Position numbers and translations under genes: made by a program. Positions 10,093-21,882 of a DNA stretch of 64,000 bases are shown piece by piece. Source of the DNA: Symbiodinium natans. Taxonomy: Eukaryota > Sar > Dinophyceae > Suessiales > Symbiodiniaceae. The stretch spans positions 62,001 to 126,000 of the forward strand of contig CAJNDS010000100.1 in the NCBI GenBank assembly GCA_905221605.1. Direction: 5' to 3'. Position 1 is the first letter of the stretch. Each line of letters begins with the position of its first letter. The notes beneath the pieces were generated by a model. The model was given only the letters and a program-made list of their open reading frames with translations, searched no databases and was not told the DNA's origin.

Positions 10093-13087
10093 ATTTGTAG
10101 AAGATGCAGTGGCAACACGTGACACACAATTCATGTCGAGGTAGGCTACCTCCTATTCCAGTTGTTGAAAATGTAGAAGCCGCGCTTTTGTAACTTTGCT
10201 TTTGCGTGCTAAGATCAGTGTCGGCCTCGAAGTACTGCTGATACAGCTTAGAAGAGTCAGCTGTTGAATAACTCGATTGGACATGGCCGGTCTGGTTTGG
10301 ACGGTGTGGAGCGCACACCTATACAGGAGGATCCACATTGTCCACGAATTGGTGCTCTTCTATCGACTACAGAATAAGAATCTCATGTCTATAGAATCTA
10401 GGAGTCCAGGAGTCTGATGGCCATTTCCCTAGCCTGAATGAATGTCTTGATCTAGCACCCTAAGTCTGCGTCTGTCGGGTACTTCCAAGACACATTTGCA
10501 AGACACTTTGGAAGGTCCAAGCGTCAACCCTCAACCTGTAAACTGTAAACCCTAAGCCATCCCTGAGCCCATCAGACCCTGACTCCAAACCCCTGAGGCA
10601 AACCGAGCCGAGCTCGGAACCCAGGAGGGTGAGATGGCCTCATTCCTCGGGGTGGGGGCTTTCATTTGTGGCCCCTTTTGGGTGTCCGGAACTGTAGTGG
10701 AACACAGACAGACCAAGGGCCCCATTCTCATTGCGTCAACCTGTACATGGGTTCTGGAGATGATGGTTGGACTTGGGACGAGGGCCCGAATTCGGGATTC
10801 TTGAGGTTGAGGTGTGTCAAAGGGGCTGTCAAACTATGCGTGGTTCTTCCTGTTCCTGTGAGTAGTCGTGTTTTTTGTTTGAATTCGGGGGGGGGGGGGG
10901 GGAGATTCTTCGCATAACATTACTGAGAGAAGGGCTTGTAATGAGCGACTCCCAAACAGGCTTTGGTGCCGGCTTAGGGGGTAGAATTTGCTTGCATAAC
11001 CGGATACGGGCGCTCCTCAAAATACTTCTTACTACAAGGGCCCATAAATCGGAGTAACCTTCATGTGCACAAGTCCCCATTTACAGTTGGGACCGGAGAA
11101 GTGATGCGTTTTTGTTTTTTTCCTGCTGCGCTTGAGGTTCTGCACTTCTAAGCTGAAGACGCACAAGAACTCAACACTGGTCCGAAAATGGCAATTACAA
11201 GCAATCTGTTTAGTTCAGGTTCCTGAAACTTGTCCCAGCAAAAGCAGGCCATACAGGTTTTGGCCCGAATTACTTGGTCGCAGCGCCTTTCGCCGAATAG
11301 GCAGGGTTGAGAGATGTACTCCCGCTGTTGTGACTAGAAAACTAGGATCACGTGAGAATGGCACCGTGTTTACAAGTCCAACAACCTGATCTGCACATCC
11401 CAAGCCCGAAATACCCACCCTTCAGCCCAGGGCCCGAGGATTACGCGTCGGGGGATTTAGGAAAAGGCTACCGAAGTCATCCATCCAAAGATACAGTTCC
11501 GATCAGGCACCTTCCGTGCTCGTGCAGGACACTACCTTCAGCCTGAACCCGGCACTTTCAAGTCGATGCTCTTAAATACAAAGCTAAATAAAGCTCTCAA
11601 GCCACATGGCCTTACAAACCTTGAAGCGCCTAAGCCCTCAATCCTCGGACTGATCCAAGCCGAGCCCGTCGCGGTGTCGGAGGCACGGTGGAGGGCGTCA
11701 GGTCCCCTGTTGTGGAATTTAGGCAAATGGGGGCAGGGTCTCCTTGCTCTTGCTGCTGCTGCTCCTGCTGCTGCTTCTGCTGGTTCTGTCGCTACGGCTA
11801 CTCCGACTACTCCTGCCACCACCACCACCACCCCCGCTACTCAGAATAATGACCATCATAGATGCATAGTAACACTAAGCAATAATACAAGTAGATGCTA
11901 ATCACGACCATGCACGACGATGGTGACAACAAAAACTGCTACCACTGCATACACCTCATTGCCACAACTACCATTCTGCAAAACCTGAACCTGGGTCTCA
12001 GCTATCTACGACTGATGTTGAGCTCAGGGTTGCTATTGCGCTGTGCGCTGGCACATGGGCGTGCGCTGTCTTGTGTTGAGGGGTCGCCGACCACCCAAGC
12101 GACCGACACCGGGTAGCAGCGAACTGTGCCTTATGTGGGGGGGGGGGGGGGGGTCCGAACCCCTTAATATCCGACGCAAAATGCCGCCTTCTCCCTGCCG
12201 ACCCCCCGCCCAAGCCCGACTCCGCAGCCAAAGGCCCAACCACAAACCTCTTAAGGAAGCCTGAGAAAATCAATGCACAAACAAGTTCAAGAGGATGCAC
12301 AATAAGTAACCAACAAGATGAGGCACAGCAGCCCTCAGCCACAAATCACAAAGGTTCTTGGCGAAAATGGGAATACCGGTAGCAGCCTGCCCCCAAGCCA
12401 TATACAAGTGCCCGCGGACCAAGAAATCTCAACACCCTAAAACCCTGAAAACCCATGCCCGAAAGCAAATGGCAGCTCAACCTCCACCCATCCAATCGCG
12501 AGACAGCTCCGTCCGGATCTCACCTCGGGCACATTGCAAGGTGTTGATGGTTTAGGGTTTGGGGTCATACTGTGAAGGTAGAACCACCCAAGCTCCAAGG
12601 CCCCCGAGCGCCCAAAATCTACACCTTGAAACAACGAGAGCACCCTCCAGCACCCAAACATAGTGTGGCCCCGAGACTTCCGTGACTCTGCGAGGCAAAG
12701 CTCTGAAACCACTGACACAAAGACAAACACTGCATCCTTCAACCTCCACTCCTAACCCCCCCCTCCCTGGCCCCCCCCAAACAACAAAAAACACTGGCAC
12801 CGAGGAAGCGGCATGGCTTTCGTAGCCTGAAAGGCATTTCTAAAATCCAAGTTCTGGCTTGGTTGGAGGGCTTCAGGCTTCGGAATCACCATGCAGGGCA
12901 TGCTGCTTTACGCAAAAACCGCCCCTCCAACAGTACTATGGGATATCGGGGCTAGGGTATCCACCCCTGGGGCCCGAAAAGATATCTGCCATGCCTGTGG
13001 GATTCGCAACAGCTTGCTGCGCCCATGGCCAGCCACCGCAGCACAAAAGAATTCTGCTGCCGGCCCTCTTGATTTACTCGTTCTTGA
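10093..13087. other. Stretch without recognised gene
   Basis: Holds G-runs at 10888-10902 and 12137-12152, a triplet-rich CTG/CCA patch at about 11750-11835, and degenerate telomere-like words. Open frames are short and overlap on both strands, and no family is recognised. Confidence 0.5.
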
Positions 13088-13162
13088 TAGGGAGTTAGGG
13101 AGTTAGGGAGTTAGGGAGTTATAGGGAGTTAGGGAGTTAGGGAGTTAGGAAGTTAGGGATTT
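13088..13162 (-). repeat. 8-bp telomere-variant array (AGTTAGGG)n
   Basis: About eight units of AGTTAGGG, one carrying an inserted AT and the last decayed. The period is 8 rather than the 7 of the usual TTTAGGG arrays here. Confidence 0.85.
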
Positions 13163-13443
13163 GGGTGCCGTAGAACCTTTTGAGGGGTTCTGTCGGGATC
13201 TCTTGAGAACCTGTTCTAGAGTTAGGGGTTGTTGGGGTGGTATAGGTTCTACGTTGAGGAGACTGGCTTGCATTCGTATAGGCTCAGGAGGTTGAGGGAG
13301 TATCAGAAGTTTACCATTCTCTTTTTTGAATGAACCCTCATGTGGGCTCAAGCCAGGGGGCCCCTACCATGCACGCTTTGGGCCAGCTTCCAAGGTGCCG
13401 GCGCGGGTTTGGAGCGGCTCACACAGGGGTTTGCAGTTTTGGG

Positions 13444-13444
<1 letters not shown>

Positions 13445-13478
<34 letters not shown>

Positions 13479-13484
13479 TGTGTA
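13445..13484. repeat. (GT)n microsatellite
   Basis: Uninterrupted GT dinucleotides followed by a short GC/GT variant tail. Confidence 0.9.
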
Positions 13485-13773
13485 CAAGGGTTTAGCTGCT
13501 AGCTTTCTAGTCCTTGAGAAAGATTCAGGAGCGGTTGATGGTCCTACAGGAAGATCGTAAACATCCAAGCTTGCACCTCCCCTCATCCGAATAAGCAACC
13601 GAGAGCATGTACTCACACTGCACAGATAATTACGGCCGTTAACAGCCGAAAGTCTGAGCCATAGAACCTTAATCGGTCGGTCAGTGAGATGTGACCGCAA
13701 CTGCAGAACTGCAGAAATCCGAGCCCGCAAGATGGGTGAGGGTTGCGCAACCCAAGCCCTGCCGCCCACATTG

Positions 13774-13845
13774 TTAACCCTAAACCCTAAACCCCAAACC
13801 CTAGACTCCAGGCCCTAAACCCCAAACCCTACACCCTATACCCTT
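13774..13845 (+). repeat. Imperfect CCCTAAA array
   Basis: About ten CCCTAAA-type units with CCCCAAA and CCCTACA variants. It ends about 25 bp from the candidate exon on minus, so it is probably intronic. Confidence 0.8.
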
Positions 13846-13870
13846 GTGCCACAAAACCCCTGGAAGGAGC

Positions 13871-13959
13871 CTTCGGACGCCGTATCTCCCGAAGTGCAAA
13901 GAGGGCCGTGGCGACTGTGGACACAGCGCACGCGAAGCCCACAGAGAGCCAGATGCTGC
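13871..13959 (-). CDS. Candidate exon encoding a transmembrane helix
   Basis: On minus a 89-bp exon can be read between an AG acceptor (CCCGAG) and a GC donor (CGAAG then GCTCC). It encodes GSIWLSVGFACAVSTVATAL followed by FALREIRRPK, which has the pattern of one transmembrane helix with a positively charged end. I do not recognise the protein. A C-run and A-run (pyrimidine-rich on minus) lie upstream, as expected before an acceptor. Confidence 0.4.
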
Positions 13960-14010
13960 CTCGGGGCTCGCATACTAGACCAGAGTCTACCTCGAAGAAG
14001 GTAGCAAGAC

Positions 14011-14075
14011 CCCCCCCCCCCCCAAAAAAAAAAAAAAAAAGAAAAAAAAACAAACAAACAATAATAATAATAATC
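14011..14075. repeat. Poly-C / poly-A / (ATA)n low-complexity tract
   Basis: C-run, then a long A-rich run, then CAAA and ATA repeats. On minus this is a strong polypyrimidine tract upstream of the exon at 13871-13959. Confidence 0.85.
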
Positions 14076-14640
14076 TCGGCACTTGCCTCTTGATTGATTG
14101 GGAGATAACATGGGTAAATCCAAGGGTTGTAATACAAGACCACGCTTCAATCGATCACAAAACCCGGAACTCTGTGACTGGCCGAGGAGGGGCTTCGGAA
14201 TTCGGGTTGAGGTTTTCGAGTTTTAGGGTTGAGGTCTTTTCTCATCGAACTGGGCTTCAAATTGTTCAGGTAGGGGCACTCGCCGTATGAACCCAAGAAC
14301 CTCCCAATTTTGGGCCCTTAATAATGAGAATTGGGTTTTGGGGGTCATAAATAGGATAACTCTCTAGGGACCATAAGGGAAATTCCGACCCCTATATTAA
14401 ACGGCCACTGTTCTTTTGCACGTGCGGATCGCTATCGCCGCCCGAAGTGGAGTCCGTGGCTGGACTCCAGCATCCTCGGGGAAGGGGTCATCGGCTAAAA
14501 AGGACAGCAGGGTGAAAGTTACAGGGCTTGTAGGGTTTTGAGGTTTTTAGGGATGTAAAAGGTGGGGTGGACCTGTCCAACATAGGGCTTATCGGGTTTC
14601 AGGTCTATAGCTTTGTTAGAAGATGAGGTGTACCTGTCCA
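14076..14640. other. Stretch without recognised gene
   Basis: Degenerate TTTAGGG-like words at 14200-14240 and 14525-14600. A possible decayed MITE-like patch (GGGGGTCATAAATAGGA, about 14340) resembles the GGGGTTTACGA family. Nothing else is recognised. Confidence 0.4.
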
Positions 14641-14654
14641 ACATCTGCAGTAGA

Positions 14655-14796
14655 GGCAGCCCCGTCACTTGTGCCCACGCGATCGCGGTCACTTGTGCCC
14701 ACGCGGTTTCGGGTCACTTGCGCCCACGTACCCCGTCACTTGTGCCCACGTACCCCGTCACTTGTGCCCACGTACCCCGTCACTTGTGCCCACGTT
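14655..14796 (+). repeat. Tandem GTCACTTGTGCCCACG units
   Basis: Six copies of a roughly 21-bp unit whose core is GTCACTTGTGCCCACG, the last four nearly identical. Inverted copies of the core occur at 15898-16045 on the other side of the G-rich satellite. Confidence 0.85.
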
Positions 14797-15640
14797 TCTG
14801 GGGGGGTGGGGGGGTGGGGAGGGGGGGGGGGATAAGAATAAGCTTGTTTGAGGCGGTCAACACAACCACATCCAGTCAACCACATCCAGTCCCAACGGGT
14901 GAGGAGGAGGGGGGGGGAGGGGAGGGGGGGGACAAGAATAACATCCAGTCACCCGCCCTGCAACGGGCGGGGGGGAGGGGAGGGGGGGGGGATAAGAATA
15001 AGCTTGTTTGACGCCGGTCACCCGCCCTGGGGGGGGCAACACAACCACATCCAGTCAACCACATCCAGTCCCAACGGGTGAGGAGGGGGGAGGGGGGGGG
15101 AGGGGGGGGGGGGGGGAACTAAGCTGTTTGAAGCGCTCAACACCCACAGAGCCAGCACCGCCCTGCAAACGGGTGGGGGGGGGGGGTGGGGAGGGGGGGG
15201 GGGGGGGGGGGGGGATAAGGAAACTTGTTTCAGGCCACACCCACACCAGTCACCCGCCCTGGAAACGGGTGAGGGGGGCGGGAGGGGGGGCAACACAACC
15301 ACAGCCATTAACCAAATCCCAGTCAACGGGGAGGGAGGGGGCTGGGGGGGGGGAAAGAAACGCTATTTGATGCGCTACGCAACGCATCCCTGCAGGGGGG
15401 TGGGGGGGGGGGGGGGGGGGGATAAGAATAAGCTTGTTTGACGCACACACCACACCCAGTCACCCGCCCTGGAAACGGGTGAGGGGAGGGCGGAGGGGGG
15501 GCAACACAACCACATCCAGTCAACCACATCCAGTCCTAACGGGTGAGGGAGGGGGGAGGGGGGCACGGTCAGCCGCAGTGCTTGGGAGGGGGTGGAGGGG
15601 GAAGGGGGGGAGGGGGGGGCTTGGGCGGGCTGGGCGTCTA
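14797..15640. repeat. G-rich satellite with about 100-bp units
   Basis: Repeats of a unit built from GATAAGAATAAGCTTGTTTG, a segment with CCACATCCAGTC, then AACGGGTGAGG and a long G-run (10-25 G). Unit heads lie near 14830, 14991, 15214 and 15421, with more decayed heads near 14930, 15110 and 15350. The repeated G-runs on plus give strong G-quadruplex potential. Proline- or glycine-rich frames across it are artefacts of the repeat. Confidence 0.85.
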
Positions 15641-15897
15641 CAGACATCTGACCCAAGGGGGGCCTTCCACGCAAGGCCTCAGGTCAGTTGTTTCTGGGTC
15701 CAGGGTTCGGGTTTGGAGGGGCAAAAAAACGACTGTTGTTGCCCGATGCGCCCTGCACGGTCAGTCGGAGTGCTTGGGAGGGGGTGGAGGGGGAAGGGGG
15801 AAGGGGGGGGCTGGGTGTTTACAGGCATCTGACCCGCGCGACTTTTCAACCGACAAACACCTCATCCTGTGGCCCTGCCATATTTTAAGACCGAAAG
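15641..15897. repeat. Decayed G-rich repeat, second unit type
   Basis: Two copies of CACGGTCAG(C/T)CG(C/G)AGTGC(T)TGGGAGGGGGTGG-type sequence (about 15564 and 15757), each followed by a G-rich run and a CATCTGACCC word. This is a roughly 195-bp duplication. Confidence 0.6.
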
Positions 15898-16045
15898 GTG
15901 GGCACAAGTGACAGGTCTGCGTTTTGGCGGGAGGTGGCCCAAAGTGCGGCCCTGCTGTGATTTGAGGCACGTACGCGGGCACAAGTGACCCGCGTAAGGC
16001 GGGCACAACTGACCAGCCTAAAGCGGGCACAAGCGACCGGTCTGC
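15898..16045 (-). repeat. Inverted GGGCACAAGTGAC copies
   Basis: Four copies of GGGCACAA(G/C)(T/C)GAC spaced irregularly, the reverse complement of the core tandemly repeated at 14655-14796. Together they bracket the G-rich satellite. Confidence 0.75.
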
Positions 16046-16078
16046 CGGGTAGACCACTTGACCCCAAAAAGTCAAAAA

Positions 16079-16111
16079 ACCCTAAACCCTAAACCCCAAA
16101 CCCTAAACCCT
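16079..16111 (+). repeat. Short CCCTAAA array
   Basis: Four CCCTAAA-type units, one a CCCCAAA variant. Confidence 0.8.
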
Positions 16112-18155
16112 GTTCGAATCGAGAGAGAACGCTCCCAAGAGTCCATTCCACCGAGGAGTCCGGCGCCAGACGAGCGCAAAGCATCTGCTGAAAGACCCTG
16201 CGGAGGCCTCCAGGTACACATGGGGCTCAGTGCTCAATGTGTGATTTTGGGTGAACGTTTATTTTATTTTTGGGTGAAAGTTTAAAGCCCGTTTTTTAGG
16301 ATTCATCTGGGGAGCTCAAATCTGGGGCTGTCTCCGTTCCTGCTTCTATCATGCACAGCTTGCTTAATTAACCTGGAGACACCAGTATAAGAACAACAGA
16401 TGTACATAAGGCGTTTAGACGTATATGTATATACAACATAGTTACATGCATATAGTACATGTATGCAAGTCTATACTATATGTGTGCAATCTTACTATAA
16501 CATGCTTATGTACATCTTGATGCATGCGCGTCGACACGCGATGACATGTGCCCCCACGTGTTGCTTGCATTTGCTTGCCATATCCGGCACACCGATTCAC
16601 ACAACCAAGCCTCGGAAGTCACGCAAGCGGGTCAGCTCTGTTAGAATCGGGCTGAAGCTGACCTCAAAAGGCTCAAGGGTTGAGTCTCAGAATAAGTCGT
16701 CGACAATGCCTTTACACACCATCACAGACAGACACGCTCGCACCCTGCAGCCCATGGAAGCCTGAGGCACCCGAAGCCCAATCAACCGCCAAGCCCGAAA
16801 TCCGGAGCTCCTCTACACAAGCAGTCGTGCTGCTGCGTCGGGTGCGAGCTCTTGGGCTTCCATCTGCCGGAGCAATGCCTGCGCCGACGCCAGGGAGCCG
16901 GCACTGCAGTGGGCACTGATCACTGCCTTTGAAGACGGCAAGAATGCGAAATTGTAAGGATCAGGCCGGGGGAGGTTTCCGAGAGAAGCCTAGCGTTTCA
17001 AGCCTTGACCTCAAGATCGCTTCCTTTCGAATGAAACACCCAGCGGCCCTAAAACCTCTTGCTTGAAAGGCCATATGTAGGGCCCCTAGCGACCTAGCGT
17101 CTCCGAAATTGCGTGGGCCAGGGTGGAGTCCAGCATTATGCAAACAGCTAAGCTCGATAAATGCGCAGCGGCCTTCCTATCAGCCGAGAGCATGCGATCG
17201 CCATGCTCTGCCGAGCCACGTTGTAGCTGATCGTTGTTGGTCTCACGTGGCAGAAGGCCATGCGTTTCAGCAGCTGATCAGCCTACCAAGGCAAGGTCTT
17301 GATTTCAAAGCATCTGTCTTCCTCTTCGAGGACAGGCTGGGGGCTGGGGTTTGGGTTCGTTTAGAGGGAATCGGGTGCTCAATGTGTACAACAGAGGTTG
17401 AGGGGTTGGAGAAAAGCCTTGGCTGCCTCCTGACTCGTATAGGATCTCAATGCACGGGCAATGTACACAGCGACTCTGCCGAGGCCACTGTCACACGGTT
17501 GAAAGGGCTTTCTCAGTCTTCTCAAACTTCCTAGAGATTCTAGAGGTTCTAGAGGCTTAAGGCTGAAGAGTTGTATGGCTCAGGGTTTCGAGGCTTCGGT
17601 TCCAGTGGGTCCGCCGACTGGCCTCGTTGGCAAGGCCTTGCCGGGCGAAGGCATCCTTGCTTCGAGACTTTGGAGTCTCACTTTCCAAACCTCAAGATCC
17701 CTGCACTCTAGAAGCTCTTGAGATGGACAGAGTAAACGAAGACAAGTTGGACTCCCAGCGATCAAAAGGGGGCAAGGTGCAAAAGGAGAATCTCACACAA
17801 AGTATCGGGGAACGATGGGGAACCAGGAAGAGGAACACCCCAAAGCAAACACAACGTCACCCATAACTCAGGCACTCGTGTCCGGCGCAGTTTCTTCCAC
17901 GCTTGCGGCTCGCCCTGAGCCCTCGAACCATCAAGCACCTCCCGACACTGAGACGCACACCTCGGACCAATAAACCGCAGCCAGCAGGCCAGGACACAGT
18001 TGAAGCTGATGACGTCAGGCGATGGCCCCTCCTGCGCTTATAAGGGCAATTCAAGTGTGCTTTGGCGCTAGTGTTTTTATGAAGGAAGGAACTATACAGA
18101 AAAAAGTGCAAAACTTAAACTCTTTCAGTCGGCCACGCGTAGTCAGTGCAACTTC
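16112..18155. other. Stretch without recognised gene
   Basis: An AT-rich patch with ATGTACAT-like words lies at 16390-16510. On minus around 16210-16130 a short frame with VFQQML and ARLAPDSS vaguely resembles a PPR unit, but I cannot support it. No other feature is seen. Confidence 0.4.
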
Positions 18156-18359
18156 TGAATGATACGAGTAGTTGAGCACAGACTGGATCCTGGGACATGG
18201 GGGTCGGACGCACAGGTCGGGGCCATGGCACGGCGGCCAAGAGCACCCTCCCTTAAGTTTATCTCTGACCCATTGAATTGCGCCGAGCCCTCCTGGCTCC
18301 CTGATGGGAACTAGAGGCCTTTGATGGATCACGGCCATAAGTGTGACAGCCTGGGTAAT
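18156..18359 (-). CDS. Candidate exon, unknown protein
   Basis: A minus-strand frame opens after a good acceptor (TTGCTTCAG then ATTACC) and runs about 65 codons with natural composition: ITQAVTLMAVIHQRP, then GGLGAIQWVRDKLKGG, then RIQSVLNYSYHSEV. I know no family with this sequence. Length and absence of stops give moderate support, and the 3' limit is not determined. Confidence 0.35.
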
Positions 18360-18434
18360 CTGAAGCAACGTGTAACTCCCGACTTGATGTCAGAAGTACC
18401 CGAACCCAAAAACCCTTAAGCCCTCAACCGGCAT

Positions 18435-18540
18435 GGCAAGTTGTCAGCTCCTGCAGGAGCAATTCCAGGTAGCGATGTGCCCCAACGACCTCACCCTTCC
18501 GCGCGAAGGCGTGGATCAGCCTCATTCGCTTCGGCCGCTT
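18435..18540 (-). CDS. PPR-like fragment
   Basis: The minus-strand frame contains MRLIHAFARKGEVVGAHRYL followed by ELLLQE. This fits the pentatricopeptide pattern: a helix A with a small-residue/Ala core, a Lys-Gly turn, then a helix B of x-A-x-x-x-L. PPR proteins bind organellar RNA and are abundant in dinoflagellates. Only one motif is visible, so it may be an exon of the PPR gene upstream (22165-23765) or a relic. Confidence 0.35.
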
Positions 18541-18948
18541 CGGGATTCGTAATCTGCAACCATATGCCGAAGTCAACTGCCCAGCCCTGGCTGTCTTGAC
18601 CCCCCTAGCTACCTTGGTAACATTCAAGGAGGCTCACATGTGACATGTGAAGCGTCTCAGAAAGGACTTCCGGGCAACGTGGTCTCAGGTGTGAGGCTTG
18701 GTTCACACACTAGAGGACTACAGGTATTAGGTATCCCAGCAAGATTACAAGGCTCCGCCGTCCTGTCAACAGACATCTCAGAGCCCTCCAGAACATTGCC
18801 GTTGCACCTCTTTTAACGGAGACTTGTATGCCGGGCCCTTTACACAAATGATGTCCAGGAAAAATGTCAGGCACCAGCCGGCCCCCCAAACCCTCACCAA
18901 ATGAATGGGGAATTGGGGTAGCTGGTCATTAGCACGGACATGTCTGAG

Positions 18949-18990
18949 TTAGGGTTGAGATGACAGGGTTTAGGGCTTAGGGTTTGGGAT
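18949..18990 (-). repeat. Degenerate TTTAGGG patch
   Basis: TTAGGGTTGAGA, TTTAGGGCTTAGGG and TTTGGG words on plus. Confidence 0.6.
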
Positions 18991-19328
18991 TGCTTGTGCC
19001 AGCGGCGTGTTGTACGACACCAAGTCTGGCTGCCTTGGCACTGGGCTGGTTGCGACGCATACTTTTTCTCACAGACTAGCTTGGCCATTGGAGCCCTCCA
19101 TTGAGTACTAGTAAAACCCTGCAAAACAAGACATTCTTAAAGGACTCTTAAACCCAATAAGGAAGGATGCACGCACATATGAGAATCCCACAGGTCTTAT
19201 CTATCAAGCTGCCTTTTGTGCTCATCCTCATACATCGAATCGAGGCTCCACCCTCACCTGCTCATTCTCTCACGCTGACTTGCTCTCATGCGCCTCAGCC
19301 TCAGTCTGAGCGACAGGCTCTTGCTCAA

Positions 19329-19389
19329 ACCCTATAGGGTTTAGGGTTTAGGGTTTAGGGTTTAGGGTTTAGGGTTTAGGGTTTAGGGT
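19329..19389 (-). repeat. (TTTAGGG)8 array with head-to-head start
   Basis: Eight near-perfect TTTAGGG units on plus. The left edge is AAACCCTATAGGGTTTAGGG, a small inversion of the repeat that makes a palindromic junction. Confidence 0.95.
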
Positions 19390-19846
19390 AATTGCCGATA
19401 TGATGGGTTCGGCCAATGGAAGAGGACAAGAGATGAAACGAAAGAGGTGGCGCTTCCAGCAAGGCTACTGCTGCAAGATTTCATGGACAGCTGTCTGCAG
19501 TGCCAGCTGTGGTCGTTCATGTACTCAAGCATAGGGACAGGAAGTTCAGGGAGTTCACGGCGATTAGAAGGCGTGTAGTTCAGAGCCTAGTCGTGCCGGT
19601 TGCCCAGCAACCGAGAAACACAAACGGGAGTGTTTCCGCTGCATTGAAACGGAAACTTAATCCCTAAAACAGGAATATGGGTGGAGCCTTTACGTCGAAC
19701 TTCAGGCTATGCATCCGACATGCTCCATCAGCCAAGGTACTGGCGCGACTCGCAAAGAACCTTGGCCGTTGTAAAGCACCCCTAAACAAAACCAAGGGAG
19801 CGACTTTCAGCAGGATCCTTGAGCCCCAGCCAGTCGGGTGTAGGGC
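19390..19846. other. Stretch without recognised gene
   Basis: I see nothing with recognisable coding, RNA or repeat character in this segment. Confidence 0.5.
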
Positions 19847-19849
19847 TTA

Positions 19850-20092
19850 GGGCTGATGAATCACAGACTTGATGGGGCTCATGTGCAGAAGGGCCTTCAC
19901 TCTCTCCAAGGCTTGTTGCAAGCAACCTTCAGCCCCACGCCCCCAAATCTCAAGCCTTCCCTCCCTTGACCCCAAATCCCAGAAGGCACTGGATTTGAAA
20001 TGAACACTATAGACTGCATTTGGCAAGCTCACTGAGCTGTGGTCTATCGCGAGGTGCTTGAATTTGGAGCCCCGAAGATGGACCATCATCAT
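19850..20092 (-). CDS. Candidate exon, unknown protein
   Basis: An 81-codon minus-strand frame with natural composition, including FKHLAIDHSSVSLPNAVYSV, then FKSSAFWDLGSREGRLEIWG and LQQALERVKALLHM. The last segment could be an amphipathic helix. No family is recognised. It lies between PPR-like fragments on the same strand and might belong to the same transcription unit. Confidence 0.3.
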
Positions 20093-20741
20093 GAGGCGTA
20101 GGCGACCAGTTGTTCACTAGGGTTTAGCTTTCTATATTTTACTGTTAAGCTGTGATTTTTTATTATAAGAATCATGATAAAGATTTCTATTGTTATTTAT
20201 ATATGCAAGCTCCACTCTCCCGCCTCCAGGACCCCTTCGGCAGCTGCCGCCTCGCCACGACGCGCCCTCGCCTGAGCTCAGCGGTTTCTTGGCGCTCAGA
20301 ATTTCTGGGGGTATCGAGCTTAGGAGGTTCAGAGGTTCAAATTTAGGGCTTGGAGGTTGCTTTGGTTTTCAGAATTCTGGGCTTCGGCTGATTTCCTCAC
20401 ACGTGTGTACAGGAGACACAGACCCAGTCAGTTGCGCACGGTGCTTTTGCAAGAACCTTCTGACTCGGCTTGAAATTGAGCCATGGTTTGGCAACTCTTG
20501 GCAAGACCCCTATAAGCATCTATTCGCCCTGCTCCCAAACCATAAGCCTCAATAAGGTGGCAAAGACGGCAAACAGGTGAAGACCAGCGTGCATAGATGG
20601 AAGCACGAGTCTCACGACTTCGAGGCAAATACTTGCACCGCGCCAAGGTGAGAGTCGAGAGCACCGTATTAGGAGTAGGAATACCCCCGTCGTGAGTCAG
20701 AAACCACTTACCCTAAGCCCTAAAACGACAAAAGCAATGAA

Positions 20742-20835
20742 CTTCAAGCAAGCCAGAGCGCCGACATCAGGGCATTGCAGGCGATTAGGTCCTTGGTTCG
20801 AGCCGCTTCGTGAGTTGTTGGAGCGCAGGACCCTG
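20742..20835 (-). CDS. PPR-like fragment
   Basis: The minus-strand frame reads EAARTKDLIACNALMSALWL before a stop. DLIACNALMSAL fits the start of a PPR repeat (D-x-x-x-x-N-A-L-(I/M)-S-A). It is a single partial motif and may be a spliced exon or a decayed copy. Confidence 0.35.
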
Positions 20836-21034
20836 GGCTTCGAAGGCTTGAGGACTTCAGAACTGAGCTTTCGAGAGCGGGCCGCTGTGGGGGCTGTGTC
20901 TTTGCTGGTGTCGTTTCTGGACTTTCCTTCGTGCTGCACATCTAAATACGTACACAATATACACGAATATACAGACCTATGTTGTTTTAAGGCTATCATT
21001 TACTCATAACCCGTCTCCGTATTTGACACGTACC

Positions 21035-21109
21035 AATATATACATATATATATGTATACATATACATATATATATACATACATACATACATACATACATA
21101 CATACACAT
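21035..21109. repeat. (TA)n / (CATA)n microsatellite
   Basis: TA dinucleotides pass into about ten CATA tetranucleotides. Confidence 0.9.
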
Positions 21110-21832
21110 AGCTGGCACCCCTCGCCGCGAACTACCTAACCGTCGTTTCTATCGTAAATACCAACCTGCTGCTACTGTTGATCTTTGCGCTATGTTCATG
21201 GAGGATTCGTTGTGCATCGCTATGCTTATATTTACGAAAACTCAACTTCTCACTCTTGCCTTCCTTGAACATAATGCTATCCGGCATGAAGACATAGGTC
21301 TGCTGCAGGAACGAATAACAGCAAACATCAGCAAACCTAAATCGATGTAAACAACACAACAAATAATGATGAATGCACGAAATCAACTACTGAACATTTC
21401 TTTTAAGTTGTGGCGAGACACGGAAATGTAAGCAGGAGTCTCTTGTGTTTACGCTTGTTGGCAAGTACTGAATTAGTAACATGGTCCTTTACCTGAATAC
21501 TGCATATTCGAGCACGATCATCGTGCTTCTCATTTCTGGTTGGATAAGACTCCGAATTCTAGCCGAATCTTGCCAATGCAATAATTTGCGGAAGTTATTA
21601 GCTTAACCAGTTTACATGTGCAGAGGGCTCGTTGCGTGATGAAAACTTGCAGGCCTCCGGCCCGAACGATCTGACTCTCTCATGTCTTCTTGCTAGCTGA
21701 TCTACAGCCTGCAGTCGAAATGTCACGAAAAATGTGGCGGTAACCCAGCCATCTCAACTTGCAGTCGGAACTGAAGCCTCCACGGCAAAGCTTGTTTGCT
21801 GATGCATATCACTCTGCACCAGCGAATTCTCC

Positions 21833-21882
<50 letters not shown>

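Noticed and set aside
13340-13357. TCATGTGGGCTCAAG and a similar GGCTCAAG word near 16669 as spliced-leader relics
   Set aside because: Only eight bases match well; GGCTCAAG also arises from decayed telomere-like words such as CTTGAGCCCTAAA, so these are not distinctive.
14613-15911. Glycine-rich and proline-rich frames on both strands
   Set aside because: They follow the G-rich satellite units and lack any domain.
20785-20800. GGTTCGAGCC, a possible tRNA B box
   Set aside because: No A box or cloverleaf stems could be placed at the right distance.
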